Counted from the first letter of the stretch, positions 34,630-43,218 are shown. The stretch is 64,000 nt of DNA from Streptomyces sp. NBC_01446 (GCF_026340095.1 NZ_JAPEPO010000001.1:4607501-4671500), one strand, 5' to 3'. A program made the numbers and translations. Notes: a model not told the origin generated them from the letters alone.

Positions 34630-35277
34630 ATGCCCGGTAGCTCTACGACTGAGACGCTGACGGAACGACGCAAGGCCGCCACCCGCCTGGACATCGCCCG
34701 CACAGCGGCGGCGCTCTTCGTGGAGGACGGCCTGCGCGCCACCCGCGCCGAGGACATCGCCCGCGCCGCGGGGGTCGCCCCGCGCACCTTCTACCGCTAC
34801 TTCGCGACCAAGGAAGAAGCGGTCGCCCCGCTCTTCGCCGCGGGAGCCCAGCAGTGGGCGGAGGCCGTGCGTGACGCCCCGGCCGCACTCTCCGTGCCCG
34901 AGGCGCTGCGGCACGCGGTCGCCCGGTCGCTCACCGCGGACGACGCGGCGAACATGGAATCCCTGGAGTGGGTCAGGTCCCTGCTGCGCATGGCGGCGGA
35001 GAGCCCGGCGCTGCAAGCGGTGTGGGGCACCGCCTGCCACGCGTCGGAAGCCACGCTGCTGGCGGCTCTTGAGGAGCGGGTGGGCGGCGGGGGTGACAAG
35101 GGGGTACCCCCGTCGCTTGCCCTGCGCCTGGCCGCCGGAGTCGCCTGCACGGCCATCCGCGTAGGCGTGGAGACCTGGGCGGCGAGCGACGCCCCGGCCG
35201 GCGGGAAGCTCGGGCCCGCGGCGCTCGCCGCGCGCTGCCTCGCGTCGCTCGGCGACTTCCCGTGGGCCCCGGCCTAG
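34630..35277 (+). CDS. TetR-family regulator
   Basis: 215 aa. HTH at about 18-62 (R-L-D-I-A-R-T-A-A-A-L-F-V-E-D-G-L then I-A-R-A-A-G-V-A-P-R-T-F-Y-R-Y-F). It is followed 78 bases later by the hydroxysteroid dehydrogenase gene on the same strand, so it may control or accompany it. The binding-protein gene is divergent with a gap of only 71 bases. Confidence 0.9.
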   Translation: MPGSSTTETLTERRKAATRLDIARTAAALFVEDGLRATRAEDIARAAGVAPRTFYRYFATKEEAVAPLFAAGAQQWAEAVRDAPAALSVPEALRHAVARSLTADDAANMESLEWVRSLLRMAAESPALQAVWGTACHASEATLLAALEERVGGGGDKGVPPSLALRLAAGVACTAIRVGVETWAASDAPAGGKLGPAALAARCLASLGDFPWAPA

Positions 35278-36120
<843 letters not shown>

Positions 36121-36149
36121 GTGCCGCAGGCACGGTAGGGACCCCCGAG

Positions 36150-36180
36150 GGGCCCGGTTCTCCGCGAGGAGGCCGGGCCC
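36150..36180 (+). terminator. Terminator after the SDR gene
   Basis: GGGCCCGG (36150-36157) and CCGGGCCC (36173-36180) form a perfect 8-bp stem 30 bases after the stop, followed by TTCT. Confidence 0.75.
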
Positions 36181-36303
36181 TTCTGCCTGTACGGCTACGT
36201 GCGCACCGGAGAGGCAGCGGAGATCCTCCGCCTCGCGCGTGACGGCGGAGAGCGCGCCGATTACTCGACGCGTTTCGCTGCTGGGTCCGTCGCCCGCACC
36301 GTG

Positions 36304-36627
36304 CTACTCGGGCCGAACGTCGTTCAGACTGTTGACGATAGTCACGGACGGCGGCTGTGCAGGCGCAGGCACCTGAATGAGCATCGGCACATAGACCATT
36401 TCGCCGTGCCTGAACTCGGCCTTCGCTGAAAACCGGTAGCAGGTGATCGCGTCCGGACTGCTGTGCGTCGCATAGCACCGAAGTGTCGACTTCATTGGTG
36501 CAGCCTGCGACTTCTGCGGCAGGCCACCTGACTCACTCGCTGATGCGCCCCATTCACCGAGCGCGAAACAGCAGGAGGCTGCGGCGACAATGGTGACAGT
36601 CCGCAATGCTGCCTGCTTCATCCTCAT
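36304..36627 (-). CDS. Small secreted protein, unknown function
   Basis: 107 aa. The N-terminal signal is MRMKQAALRTVTIVAAASCCFALGE-like with an A-S-A-S cleavage region; two Cys follow in the mature part (R-C-Y-A-T and T-C-Y-R-F). The mature part is about 80 residues with Pro-rich end V-P-A-P-A-Q-P-P. ATG 36627 or ATG 36621 could start it; GGGG lies just upstream. Third-position GC is clearly lower than in neighbours, suggesting recent acquisition. It lies where other streptomycetes carry different genes. No family recognised. Confidence 0.65.
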   Translation of the reverse strand: MRMKQAALRTVTIVAAASCCFALGEWGASASESGGLPQKSQAAPMKSTLRCYATHSSPDAITCYRFSAKAEFRHGEMVYVPMLIQVPAPAQPPSVTIVNSLNDVRPE

Positions 36628-37154
36628 CACCCCAAAAGCTGTGAGTGAACTGAGTTGTTCTATCGTCGCACCCCGGCAAGGGACGCGCGAGGCGCTTAGG
36701 GGCCGTCGTGCGTGAGAGGCAGTCAGGGCTTCGACTTGATTTTGGTCCCGCCGCGAGGCGCTCCCGGAAACCGCCGACGTGGGATGCCGACAGCCACGGC
36801 ATCCGGTCGTGACTCCACAGGTCACGGCGGCGACCGGTCTGGTGCGCTGCCGAGGGCGCGGGACCGGCTCCCGAGAGAAGCGGGGGGAGCGCGTCCTGCG
36901 CCTGGCATCCTTGACCCGATGTGAGGCACCCAGACCGAAGTGGTCCGGCTCTCCGCAGCACTCCGAGGGAAGCTCACCTCAAAATGCCTGGAACGCCGGG
37001 ATGGCTGCCGGATGGAAATGTGCATAGGTGACCTGTATTTTGTCGACCCGCATTTACGCGCTGTCCCGACCCCCTTCGAGAACATTAGTTGAATGAGCGT
37101 TGTCGTATAGATCCAGGAACTTCAGAGCTCGTAAGGCCCTCGCTGGAGTTTTTC
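36628..37154. other. Low-coding region, possible rearrangement scar
   Basis: About 530 bases with lower GC (for example 36930-37110) and no convincing gene. Open frames here lack ribosome binding sites and normal codon bias. It leads directly into the fruA remnant and looks like junk left by insertion and deletion. Confidence 0.5.
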
Positions 37155-37289
37155 CGGGACTCTTTCCTCACCGAGGGTGCGACCCCGTTCGCCGCGACGG
37201 ACCCGCTGCGCATCATCCCCGCCTCGATGGTGGGCGGCGCGGTCACCGGCGGCCTGTCGATGACCTTCGGCTGCACCCTCCGCGCGCCT
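37155..37289 (+). pseudogene. Fructose PTS permease (fruA, EIIC) remnant
   Basis: About 45 residues read as the conserved EIIC-fructose segment: [19 protein letters not shown], then [13 protein letters not shown], then L-R-A-P. In intact FruA this is followed by H-G-G, but here the frame departs into unrelated residues, and everything upstream (EIIA, EIIB and most helices) is missing. The open frame 37089-37361 around it has no plausible start for a PTS protein. It is therefore a decayed internal fragment. Confidence 0.8.
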
Positions 37290-37324
37290 GACAGTTCGGA
37301 ACTGTCCGCTCATGCGAGATACGT

Positions 37325-37354
37325 CACGGTCCGGGACCAAAGTCCAGGACCGTG
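37325..37354. promoter_or_regulatory. DosR/OsdR-like dyad upstream of small membrane-protein gene
   Basis: CACGGTCCGGGAC-CAAA-GTCCAGGACCGTG has 13-bp arms with one mismatch. Its core GGGAC-CAAA-GTCC resembles the mycobacterial DosR box GGGACTWWAGTCCC and the related motif of Streptomyces OsdR. It ends 15 bases before the ATG at 37370, so it would overlap the promoter or leader. Confidence 0.5.
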
Positions 37355-37369
37355 GTGTTGACTGGGCCC

Positions 37370-37603
37370 ATGCCTGAACACCTGTCGTACTTCCAGCAGA
37401 TAGGCGTGGCGTTCCTCGCGGCCGCCACCGTGGTGTGGGTCGTGGGTCTCGTCCGGCTGGTGCGCCATGTGGGCTGGGGCGCCGAGCAGCCCCTCGCCTC
37501 GCTGCCGGTCCAGGGCGGTCCGCCCGCCCAGGAGTCCGTGCCGCTGACGCCGGGCGAGCGCGACGCGTTCGCGGGCCTGGTACGACAGTTCAGCCGCCGT
37601 TAG
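37370..37603 (+). CDS. Small single-pass membrane protein
   Basis: 77 aa starting MPEHLSYFQQIGVAFLAAA. One membrane helix (about 9-32) is followed by an R-L-V-R-H-V-G-W-G cytoplasmic edge and a tail ending in T-P-G-E-R-D-A-F-A-G-L-V-R-Q-F-S-R-R. Good G/C third positions. No ribosome binding site is clear. A strong dyad similar to a DosR/OsdR box lies immediately upstream. I do not recognise a function. Confidence 0.7.
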   Translation: MPEHLSYFQQIGVAFLAAATVVWVVGLVRLVRHVGWGAEQPLASLPVQGGPPAQESVPLTPGERDAFAGLVRQFSRR

Positions 37604-37631
37604 CCGCCGGCCGCGGCCGGCGCTTGTGAAG

Positions 37632-38402
37632 CTAGCCGCAGCTGGGGCGGGAGCGGTCGGTGGCGCGGCGCTGCATCGCCGCGCGGGCCTCGTCCTGCGT
37701 GGCGTACACCTCGCACATGTGACGGCCGTCCGGCGTCGCCGTGTGTTCGATCTCCCAGAGACTGATCTCGCTGCCGTCGTGCAGCAGGAACGCGTGCTCG
37801 TACAGCGTGAAGCCGAGGCGCGGGCGGCCGAACGCCTGCGTGATCTGGTGCGCGTACGCGGTGTGCAGGAGCCGGACCGTGTCGGGTCCCGGGCGGTCCT
37901 CGTTCTCCGCGCGGCGCAGCAGGCGGCGTGCGTGGTCCGCCGAGTCGTCGGCCGCGTAACTGCGGCGCGGCTCGGGGATCGACGGGAGCTGGAGCGGGAG
38001 CGGCAGCTCGAACTCGGGGGCGGCCTCGCGGGGCAGCGGGAGGCGGTCCGTCGCCAGGCGGAGGTCCTCCTCCGACGTATACACCTCGTGCTGGGTCCCC
38101 CGCTGGGGCATCGTGTTGTGGACGAGCTCCCAGAGGGTGAGCGCGCTGCCGTCCGCGAGCAGCCACGTGTGCCGGTACGTCTCGCGGTGCAGGCCTGCGC
38201 TGTGGTGTGCGGAGTGCAGCGAACTGTCGTACGCGAGCGCGCAGTCGAGACGAGCGAGGGCCTCGTCGGGCAGCTCGAAGGAGTTCAGGGCCCGGCCCAG
38301 CAGGCGCCCGAGGTGCTCATCCGGCTGGTGAGTGCCGTCCGGCTGATGCGACTCGTGCGACTCGGGTGGCTCGTACGCTGCGGTGTCGTACGGAACGCTC
38401 AA
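37632..38402 (-). CDS. Conserved streptomycete protein with internal duplication (DUF6227-like)
   Basis: 256 aa from TTG at 38402 (GGGAG five to six bases upstream). Two halves repeat the same block: Y-R-H-T-W-L-L-A-D-G-S-A-L-T-L-W-E with H-E-V-Y about residues 76-110, and Y-E-H-A-F-L-L-H-D-G-S-E-I-S-L-W-E with C-E-V-Y about 200-235. The N-terminal R-L-L-G-R-A-L-N-S-F-E-L-P also has a counterpart A-R-R-L-L-R-R-A-E-N. Soluble, no signal. The DUF6227 label is from memory. Function unknown. Confidence 0.8.
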   Translation of the reverse strand: MSVPYDTAAYEPPESHESHQPDGTHQPDEHLGRLLGRALNSFELPDEALARLDCALAYDSSLHSAHHSAGLHRETYRHTWLLADGSALTLWELVHNTMPQRGTQHEVYTSEEDLRLATDRLPLPREAAPEFELPLPLQLPSIPEPRRSYAADDSADHARRLLRRAENEDRPGPDTVRLLHTAYAHQITQAFGRPRLGFTLYEHAFLLHDGSEISLWEIEHTATPDGRHMCEVYATQDEARAAMQRRATDRSRPSCG

Positions 38403-38489
38403 GGCATCTCCCGGCGTTGCTACATGTCACCTTGTGGGTGCATACCGTAGCCCCTAGGTCGGACATCGTGTCCTCGAAATCAGAAACGA

Positions 38490-38523
38490 ACGGGCCGCGC
38501 AGGGAAGTTCCCGCGCGGCCCGT
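38490..38523 (-). terminator. Terminator of the L,D-transpeptidase gene
   Basis: ACGGGCCGCGC pairs with GCGCGGCCCGT, an 11-bp stem starting 12 bases after the transpeptidase stop. Confidence 0.8.
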
Positions 38524-38534
38524 CCTGAGGAGCG

Positions 38535-39806
38535 TCAGATTGCGCTGCCCGCCGTCCACTGGCTCCACGACATGTTCCAGCCGTTGAGGCCGTTGTCGGG
38601 CGCGATGGTGGTGTCGGGGGAGTGCTTGACGGTCACCACGTCGCCGACGAGCGAGTTGTCGTAGAACCACTTGGCGATCGTCGCGCCACCCGCGCCCTGG
38701 ACGTCCGCGAGGCCGATGCAGCCGTGGCTGGTGCCGGAGCGGCCGAAGGGCGGATTGCCCTTCGGGTACCAGTAGTTGCCGTGGATGAACGTGCCGGACG
38801 AGGACAGGCGCATCGCGTGCGGGACGTCGGGGATGTCGTACTCGCCGCCGAAGCCGACCGTCGACCCGTTCATCCGGGTCTGTACGAACTTCTCGGAGAT
38901 CACCATCTGCCCGTTGTACGTGGTGTGCTGCGCGCTGCCGGCCGAGATCGGGATCGTCTTCATCGTCCTGTCGTCCCGTACGACCGTCATCGTCTGGGTG
39001 TTGACGTCGACCGTGGAGACCTGGGAGCGGCCCACGGTGAAGGTGACCGTCTTGTTCTGGACGCCCGTCACACCGTTCGCGCCCCGCACGCCGTCCAGGT
39101 CGATCTTCATCGTGACCTTGGAACCGGCCTTCCAGTACTCCTCGGGGCGGAAGTCGAGCCGCTGCGCGCCGAACCAGTGGCCCACGATCTGCTGGCCGCT
39201 GCTGGAGGAGACCGTGATGTGCGACTGCACGGCCTTCCTGTTCGTGATCGCCTTGTCGAAGGTGAACGAGACCGGCATGCCGACGCCGACGGTGGTGCCG
39301 CCGTCCGGCGTGTACGTGCCGATGAAGCTGCCCGACGTGGTGACCGTCGTGAAGATCGAGTTGGCGGCTGCCGTCCGGCCGTCGGAATCCTTGGCGGTGG
39401 CCGAGATGCGGTACTTCGTCCCGCGCTCGAGCTGTTCCTTGGGCTCCCACGCCGAGCCGTTGGCGGTGAGGGAGCCCGGCACGGTCTTCCCGCTGTCGGG
39501 CTCCGTCATCTTCACGGCGGTGAGCTTGCCGGACTTGACCTTCACGCCCGTCGCGTTGATGGACGCCCCCGTCGAACCGTCCTTGGCCGAGATCGTGATC
39601 TGCGCGGCGGACGAGCCGTTGGTCTTGGTGTCGCCGTTCTTGCCGTCTGCGTTCTCCGCGTTGGCGCTGCCGCCGCAGGCGGTGAGGGCGAGCGCGCCGA
39701 CGGCGACCGCGGCCGTCGCCACCAGGACCCGCCGCGCGGTACGCCTGCGGCCCCGCTCGGGCTGCCGGGGATGCTGCTGGTGCGCGGCCGTGTCCGGGGT
39801 TGTCAC
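38535..39806 (-). CDS. L,D-transpeptidase lipoprotein (YkuD) with Ig-like domains
   Basis: 423 aa from GTG at 39806, which has GGAG six bases upstream (ATG 39818 is less well placed). Twin-Arg-rich signal, lipobox L-T-A-C. Two Ig-like/bacterial cell-wall domains (about 50-270) precede the YkuD domain. The catalytic motif is H-G-N-Y-W then S-H-G-C-I-G-L with nucleophile Cys. It makes 3-3 cross-links in peptidoglycan, as LdtMt2-type enzymes do. With the D,D-carboxypeptidase at 3.3 kb, which supplies tetrapeptide donors in principle, it bears on wall maturation. Confidence 0.95.
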   Translation of the reverse strand: MTTPDTAAHQQHPRQPERGRRRTARRVLVATAAVAVGALALTACGGSANAENADGKNGDTKTNGSSAAQITISAKDGSTGASINATGVKVKSGKLTAVKMTEPDSGKTVPGSLTANGSAWEPKEQLERGTKYRISATAKDSDGRTAAANSIFTTVTTSGSFIGTYTPDGGTTVGVGMPVSFTFDKAITNRKAVQSHITVSSSSGQQIVGHWFGAQRLDFRPEEYWKAGSKVTMKIDLDGVRGANGVTGVQNKTVTFTVGRSQVSTVDVNTQTMTVVRDDRTMKTIPISAGSAQHTTYNGQMVISEKFVQTRMNGSTVGFGGEYDIPDVPHAMRLSSSGTFIHGNYWYPKGNPPFGRSGTSHGCIGLADVQGAGGATIAKWFYDNSLVGDVVTVKHSPDTTIAPDNGLNGWNMSWSQWTAGSAI

Positions 39807-40037
39807 GAGATGCTCCATGATTCGTCAGTTACTCCAGTGTGTGTAGAGAGGGCGAACTGACCGTAAAGGTTCCTTCGGGAAGATGTGAACGGAGACACAG
39901 GTCACGTCAGGAACCGGGCGGGCCGGACGCTACGTGGATCCTGGGCTTCGCGAGGCATGAGTTCCGTGAGTCGTGTGCTCCGTGGGACGTATGTTCCGTG
40001 TGCCTTGGCGCGCCCCCGAGTGGTGGGCGCCCGTGCC

Positions 40038-41126
40038 TCAACTCCCGTACAGATCCCCGTACGAGAGGAACGTCCCGCCCGGCCCCCGCACCGACTCCGC
40101 CGCGAGCACCGCCCGCACGATGGCCCGTGTCACCATGTCCGCGCCCGCCGTGAGGATGTCGTTCAGCGCGAGGGGGTTGGCCTCGTCGAGCGGGCGCGTA
40201 CCGGTCGCGACGGCGAAGACGGTGTCCCCGTCGTTGAGGAGGTGCACCGGACGGACGGCGCGCGCGATGCCGTCGTGCGAGGTGCCCGCGAGCTTGTGCG
40301 CCTGGGAGCGGGTGAGCACCGCGTCCGTGGCGACGACGGCGAGCGTGGTGTTCATCGGCGGCGCCTGTCCGGCGGCCTCCGCCTTGGTCCGCGCGATCCG
40401 TTCCTGCGCCGCCGCGTGCGCCTCCGGCGAGGGGTACGGATACGGGTGCGAGTGCGGGTGGGGTCCGCCGTCCCGCGCGTCTGCGAGGTCCGGGGCGAAG
40501 AACCGCCCGTAGAGCGCGCCCGTCGCCGGATCGACCGCGGAGCCCACCGCGTTGGCCACGACCAGTGCCGCGACCGTCACCCCCGAGTCGAGCATCGTGC
40601 TCGCCGTGCCCACGCCGCCCTTCAGCCCGCCGATCACCGCGCCCGTGCCCGCGCCCACCGAGCCCTCCGCGACAGGCGAGCCCGGCGCGGAGGCGGCCGC
40701 CGCCTCCACCGCCGCGCGGCCCGTCGCCGCGTCGGGCCTGGCCCGGAACTCCCCTCCGCGCCCCAGATCGAAGACGCACGCGGCGGGGACGACCGGCACC
40801 ACCTCGCGCGGCCCGGCCCCCACGCGTACGCCCCGGCCCTGCTCCTCCAGCCACGCCATGACACCCGACGCGGCGTCCAGGCCGTAGGCGCTGCCGCCCG
40901 TCAGGGTCACGGCGTCGATGCGCCGGACCACATTGCGCGGGTCGAGCGCGTCCGTCTCCTTCGTGCCCGGGCCGCCGCCTCGCACGTCCACAGCGGCGGT
41001 CATTCCGCCCTCGGGCGCGAGCACCACCGTCGTCCCGGTCAGCCAGCCGCCCTCGCCGGCGCGGGTGGCATGACCGACCCGCAGGCCGGCGACATCGGTC
41101 AGGGCATTGCGCGTGGGCGTCGTCAT
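40038..41126 (-). CDS. P1-family (DmpA/NylC-like) N-terminal nucleophile peptidase
   Basis: 362 aa. Family marks: L-T-D-V-A-G-L-R-V-G-H near the start, G-G-S-A-Y-G-L-D-A-A-S-G-V-M near 75-88, and the self-cleavage site M-N-T-T-L-A-V-V-A-T-D. Thr260 after Asn259 would be the N-terminal nucleophile as in NylC. A His/Pro-rich loop (P-H-P-H-S-H-P-Y-P-Y) precedes it. Members hydrolyse beta-aminopeptides or omega-amino-acid oligomers. ATG 41126 overlaps by four bases the stop of a 59-aa ORF upstream, so the two are probably translationally coupled. Confidence 0.92.
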   Translation of the reverse strand: MTTPTRNALTDVAGLRVGHATRAGEGGWLTGTTVVLAPEGGMTAAVDVRGGGPGTKETDALDPRNVVRRIDAVTLTGGSAYGLDAASGVMAWLEEQGRGVRVGAGPREVVPVVPAACVFDLGRGGEFRARPDAATGRAAVEAAAASAPGSPVAEGSVGAGTGAVIGGLKGGVGTASTMLDSGVTVAALVVANAVGSAVDPATGALYGRFFAPDLADARDGGPHPHSHPYPYPSPEAHAAAQERIARTKAEAAGQAPPMNTTLAVVATDAVLTRSQAHKLAGTSHDGIARAVRPVHLLNDGDTVFAVATGTRPLDEANPLALNDILTAGADMVTRAIVRAVLAAESVRGPGGTFLSYGDLYGS

Positions 41127-41302
41127 ACGGCATGCGTATCACGTGAGTTGGGCCCCGGGGCCGCCTCCGCGCACGCCCCCGTGGGCGTGACGTTCACGCC
41201 CACGGCGACGGTGAGCGCGGCCACGATGCCCGCCGGCGATGTCCGCGAACTTCGCCGTGACCAGCTAGCTACCTCTGGTGCTTCGTGGGCTTCTACGGTC
41301 AC
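41123..41302 (-). CDS. Small ORF (59 aa) coupled to the P1 peptidase, one hydrophobic segment
   Basis: The frame runs from GTG 41302 to TGA at 41125-41123 and shares ATGA with the peptidase start. It encodes MTVEAHEAPEVASW, basic R-R-S-S-R-T-S-P, a hydrophobic stretch A-G-I-V-A-A-L-T-V-A-V-G-V-N-V, then T-G-A-C-A-E-A-A and a polar tail. The arrangement resembles a small secreted, lipoprotein-like or membrane peptide. Third positions are mostly G/C, but the ribosome binding site is weak. Overlap coupling is the best support. Confidence 0.45.
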   Translation of the reverse strand: MTVEAHEAPEVASWSRRSSRTSPAGIVAALTVAVGVNVTPTGACAEAAPGPNSRDTHAV

Positions 41303-41410
41303 GTGCGTCGCCGTCTGCTGGTCGTTCTACGCCCGCAAGGGCGCCGAATCCCCCAGCTGCCCCCACGACCCGAGCGACGACGACCCGAGCGTCCTGCACC
41401 CCGGCACCCC

Positions 41411-41500
41411 GGCACCCCTGCGCCCGGCACCCCTGCGCCCTGTACCCCTGCGCCCTGTACCCCGACACCCGGCACCGCTGCGCCCCGCACCGCTACGCCC
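41411..41500. repeat. Six 15-bp C-rich tandem repeats
   Basis: Units are variants of GGCACCCCTGCGCCC; units 1 and 2 are identical and the others differ at one to four positions. Degenerate copies continue to about 41555. The array lies 86 bases upstream of the 60-aa gene. Confidence 0.8.
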
Positions 41501-41586
41501 CGGCACCCCGCACCCCTGCTCCCGGCACCCCGGCCCCCTGCACCCGCTCCCGACGCTCCGCCCCCCGACGGACGTACGCTGGGGGC

Positions 41587-41769
41587 ATGAGTACCGCCCC
41601 CGACCCCGAACCGCGCGATCCGAAGAGCGCGCTGGTCTTCGACGATCCGCTGAGTACGCAGTCCTCGGACGACACGGACCAAGGGTGGGGTGAGCGGCCC
41701 ACCCACAGCGGCGACAGCGCCGCCGACCTGGCACGCTTCCTCGACGAGAAGCCGCCCCACCACCTCTGA
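41587..41769 (+). CDS. Small acidic conserved protein (60 aa)
   Basis: Begins MSTAPDPEPRDPKSALVFDD and ends A-D-L-A-R-F-L-D-E-K-P-P-H-H-L. GCTGGGGGC is upstream of the ATG. Very acidic, no Cys or membrane segment, probably disordered with an amphipathic C-terminal helix. Proteins of this type occur widely in Streptomyces without known function. Convergent with mscL, six bases apart. Confidence 0.7.
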   Translation: MSTAPDPEPRDPKSALVFDDPLSTQSSDDTDQGWGERPTHSGDSAADLARFLDEKPPHHL

Positions 41770-41775
41770 GCCCGG

Positions 41776-42234
41776 CTACTGCTCGCTGTGCCCAGAGCCG
41801 CGCTGCGCCACCAGGGCGTCGCGGATCTCCTTCAGAACCTCCAGCTCGGACAGCTCCACGATCTCCGCGGCGCCTTCCTTCGCGGCATCCCGGGCCGCCT
41901 TCCTGGCGAGGTACTTGGCCATCGGCAGCACCATCAGGAAGTACACGACCGCGGCCGTGATGAGGAACGTGAGGGTGGCGCTGAGCACCGAGCCCCACAG
42001 GATCTCGATGCCGTCGTCGCCCGGGCAGGTGCCCTTCAGGCACGACGTGTAGCCGTTCAGGTCCTTCGTGCCGAACGCGCCGACCAGTGGGTTGATGACG
42101 CCCTTCACGACGGAGTTCACGATGTTGGTGAACGCGGCTCCGATGACGACGGCGACCGCAAGGTCGATCACATTGCCGCGCATCAAGAAGGCCTTGAAGC
42201 CCTCCCACAGACTCGGCTTCTTCTTCTCGCTCAC
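41776..42234 (-). CDS. mscL: Large-conductance mechanosensitive channel MscL
   Basis: 152 aa from GTG at 42234 with AGAGG eight bases upstream. F-L-M-R-G-N-V-I-D-L-A-V-A-V-V-I-G-A-A-F is the N-terminal helix and TM1 pore signature. TM2 is T-F-L-I-T-A-A-V-V-Y-F-L-M-V, followed by a charged C-terminal helix. The periplasmic loop is longer than in E. coli and contains two Cys (S-C-L-K-G-T-C) that could form a disulfide. It opens on hypo-osmotic shock. Confidence 0.95.
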   Translation of the reverse strand: MSEKKKPSLWEGFKAFLMRGNVIDLAVAVVIGAAFTNIVNSVVKGVINPLVGAFGTKDLNGYTSCLKGTCPGDDGIEILWGSVLSATLTFLITAAVVYFLMVLPMAKYLARKAARDAAKEGAAEIVELSELEVLKEIRDALVAQRGSGHSEQ

Positions 42235-42384
42235 CAGAAGGCCTCTCTTCACTTGTGCAGGATGTGGAGCAAACAGCTCCGCAACCTACGACAGCGCCTG
42301 GCCGGCCTGTCCAATGCGCCAACTCGAACGAGGGACTTGACTTCGAAACCGTGCGGACCGGCCCGTCCGGGTACCCGAAAATGA

Positions 42385-42969
42385 TCACCACAGGGTCACC
42401 GCCAGCCGCGAGGTGGCACCGGCCCCGGCGAGCCGCGCCGCCGTCTCTCGAGGCACGGACAGGACGACCAGAGCGCCGCCCTCCGCGGCGACTTCGCCGG
42501 CGGACTCCGCCGACTCCGCAGAATCCGGCACGGAACTGACCCGCGCCCCCGCCGCGACGACCCTGCCGCCCCGGCCCCCGGATCCCTGCCCGTCAGCGGC
42601 TCCCGCCCCCGCCGCCACCACGTCGACCCGGTCACCGGGCCGCAGCAGCCGCACCGCCGCCGCGTCCGCGATCCGCACCGGCGCGGACACCGTCACGGCC
42701 GACCGCCGCACCCGCTCCCGCCCGGAGCCCGAGAACTCGGAGCCTGCGGAGCCGGCTCCTGAAGCGCCCGCGCCGGAGGACCCGGCACCGGAGGACCCCG
42801 CCCCCGACGGCCCCGCGGCCACCAGCACCGCCGCCGTCACGGCGAGCCCCGCAGCGACCGCCCGCCGCCGGTGCCGGCCCGCACGCCGTGGCCGCCAGCG
42901 CGCACCGCGCACCCGCAGCGGCGTGAAATGCGGGACCTCGCATGTCGGGGGAGTGCTGAACGGGGACAT
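42385..42969 (-). CDS. CpaB/RcpC-like SAF-domain protein
   Basis: 194 aa from ATG at 42969 with AGGTGG upstream. A basic segment (R-W-R-P-R-R-A-G-R-H-R-R-R) precedes one membrane helix (about 45-60), a Gly/Ser/Ala-rich linker (S-S-G-A-G repeats), then the SAF-like unit. That unit contains P-V-R-I-A-D-A-A-A-V-R-L-L-R-P-G-D-R-V-D-V-V and ends S-V-P-R-E-T-A-A-R-L-A. The family assembles Flp/Tad pili, but no tad genes are visible here; in streptomycetes this gene commonly stands alone next to mscL. Confidence 0.8.
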   Translation of the reverse strand: MSPFSTPPTCEVPHFTPLRVRGARWRPRRAGRHRRRAVAAGLAVTAAVLVAAGPSGAGSSGAGSSGAGASGAGSAGSEFSGSGRERVRRSAVTVSAPVRIADAAAVRLLRPGDRVDVVAAGAGAADGQGSGGRGGRVVAAGARVSSVPDSAESAESAGEVAAEGGALVVLSVPRETAARLAGAGATSRLAVTLW

Positions 42970-43138
42970 GGGCGACCACCACCTGGATCGAGAGGCATCG
43001 GAGAACATCGAAAAGCCTCGGAACGCGCAAGCTCGAAAGCTCGCCTCGCGCTCCACGATCCAGGCCCGCGCCGATTCCCGCTGAGCCCCGTGCACTACTC
43101 GCCGGTTGTGGACAACTCCCTCACCCGAAGGCGAAGTT

Positions 43139-43208
43139 CAGCACCGGCCAGCACCGGCCAGCACCGGCCAGCACCGGCCAGCGCCAGCCAGCACCGGCCA
43201 GCACCGTT
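43139..43208. repeat. Seven 10-bp tandem repeats (CAGCACCGGC)
   Basis: Four exact copies, then CAGCGCCAGC, one exact copy and CAGCACCGTT. It sits in the 249-base gap upstream of the CpaB-like gene and just past the MTA-phosphorylase stop. The period equals about one helical turn. Confidence 0.85.
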
Positions 43209-43218
43209 CCGCACGCCG

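Noticed and set aside
36554-36961. Minus-strand 135-aa ORF and overlapping 82- and 87-aa ORFs
   Set aside because: Mixed composition, no third-position bias, no ribosome binding sites. Considered as a transposase remnant, but no motif or terminal inverted repeat was found.
37089-37361. 90-aa ORF as a real gene
   Set aside because: Only its middle resembles PTS EIIC, without ends or a credible start, so it is better read as a fruA remnant.
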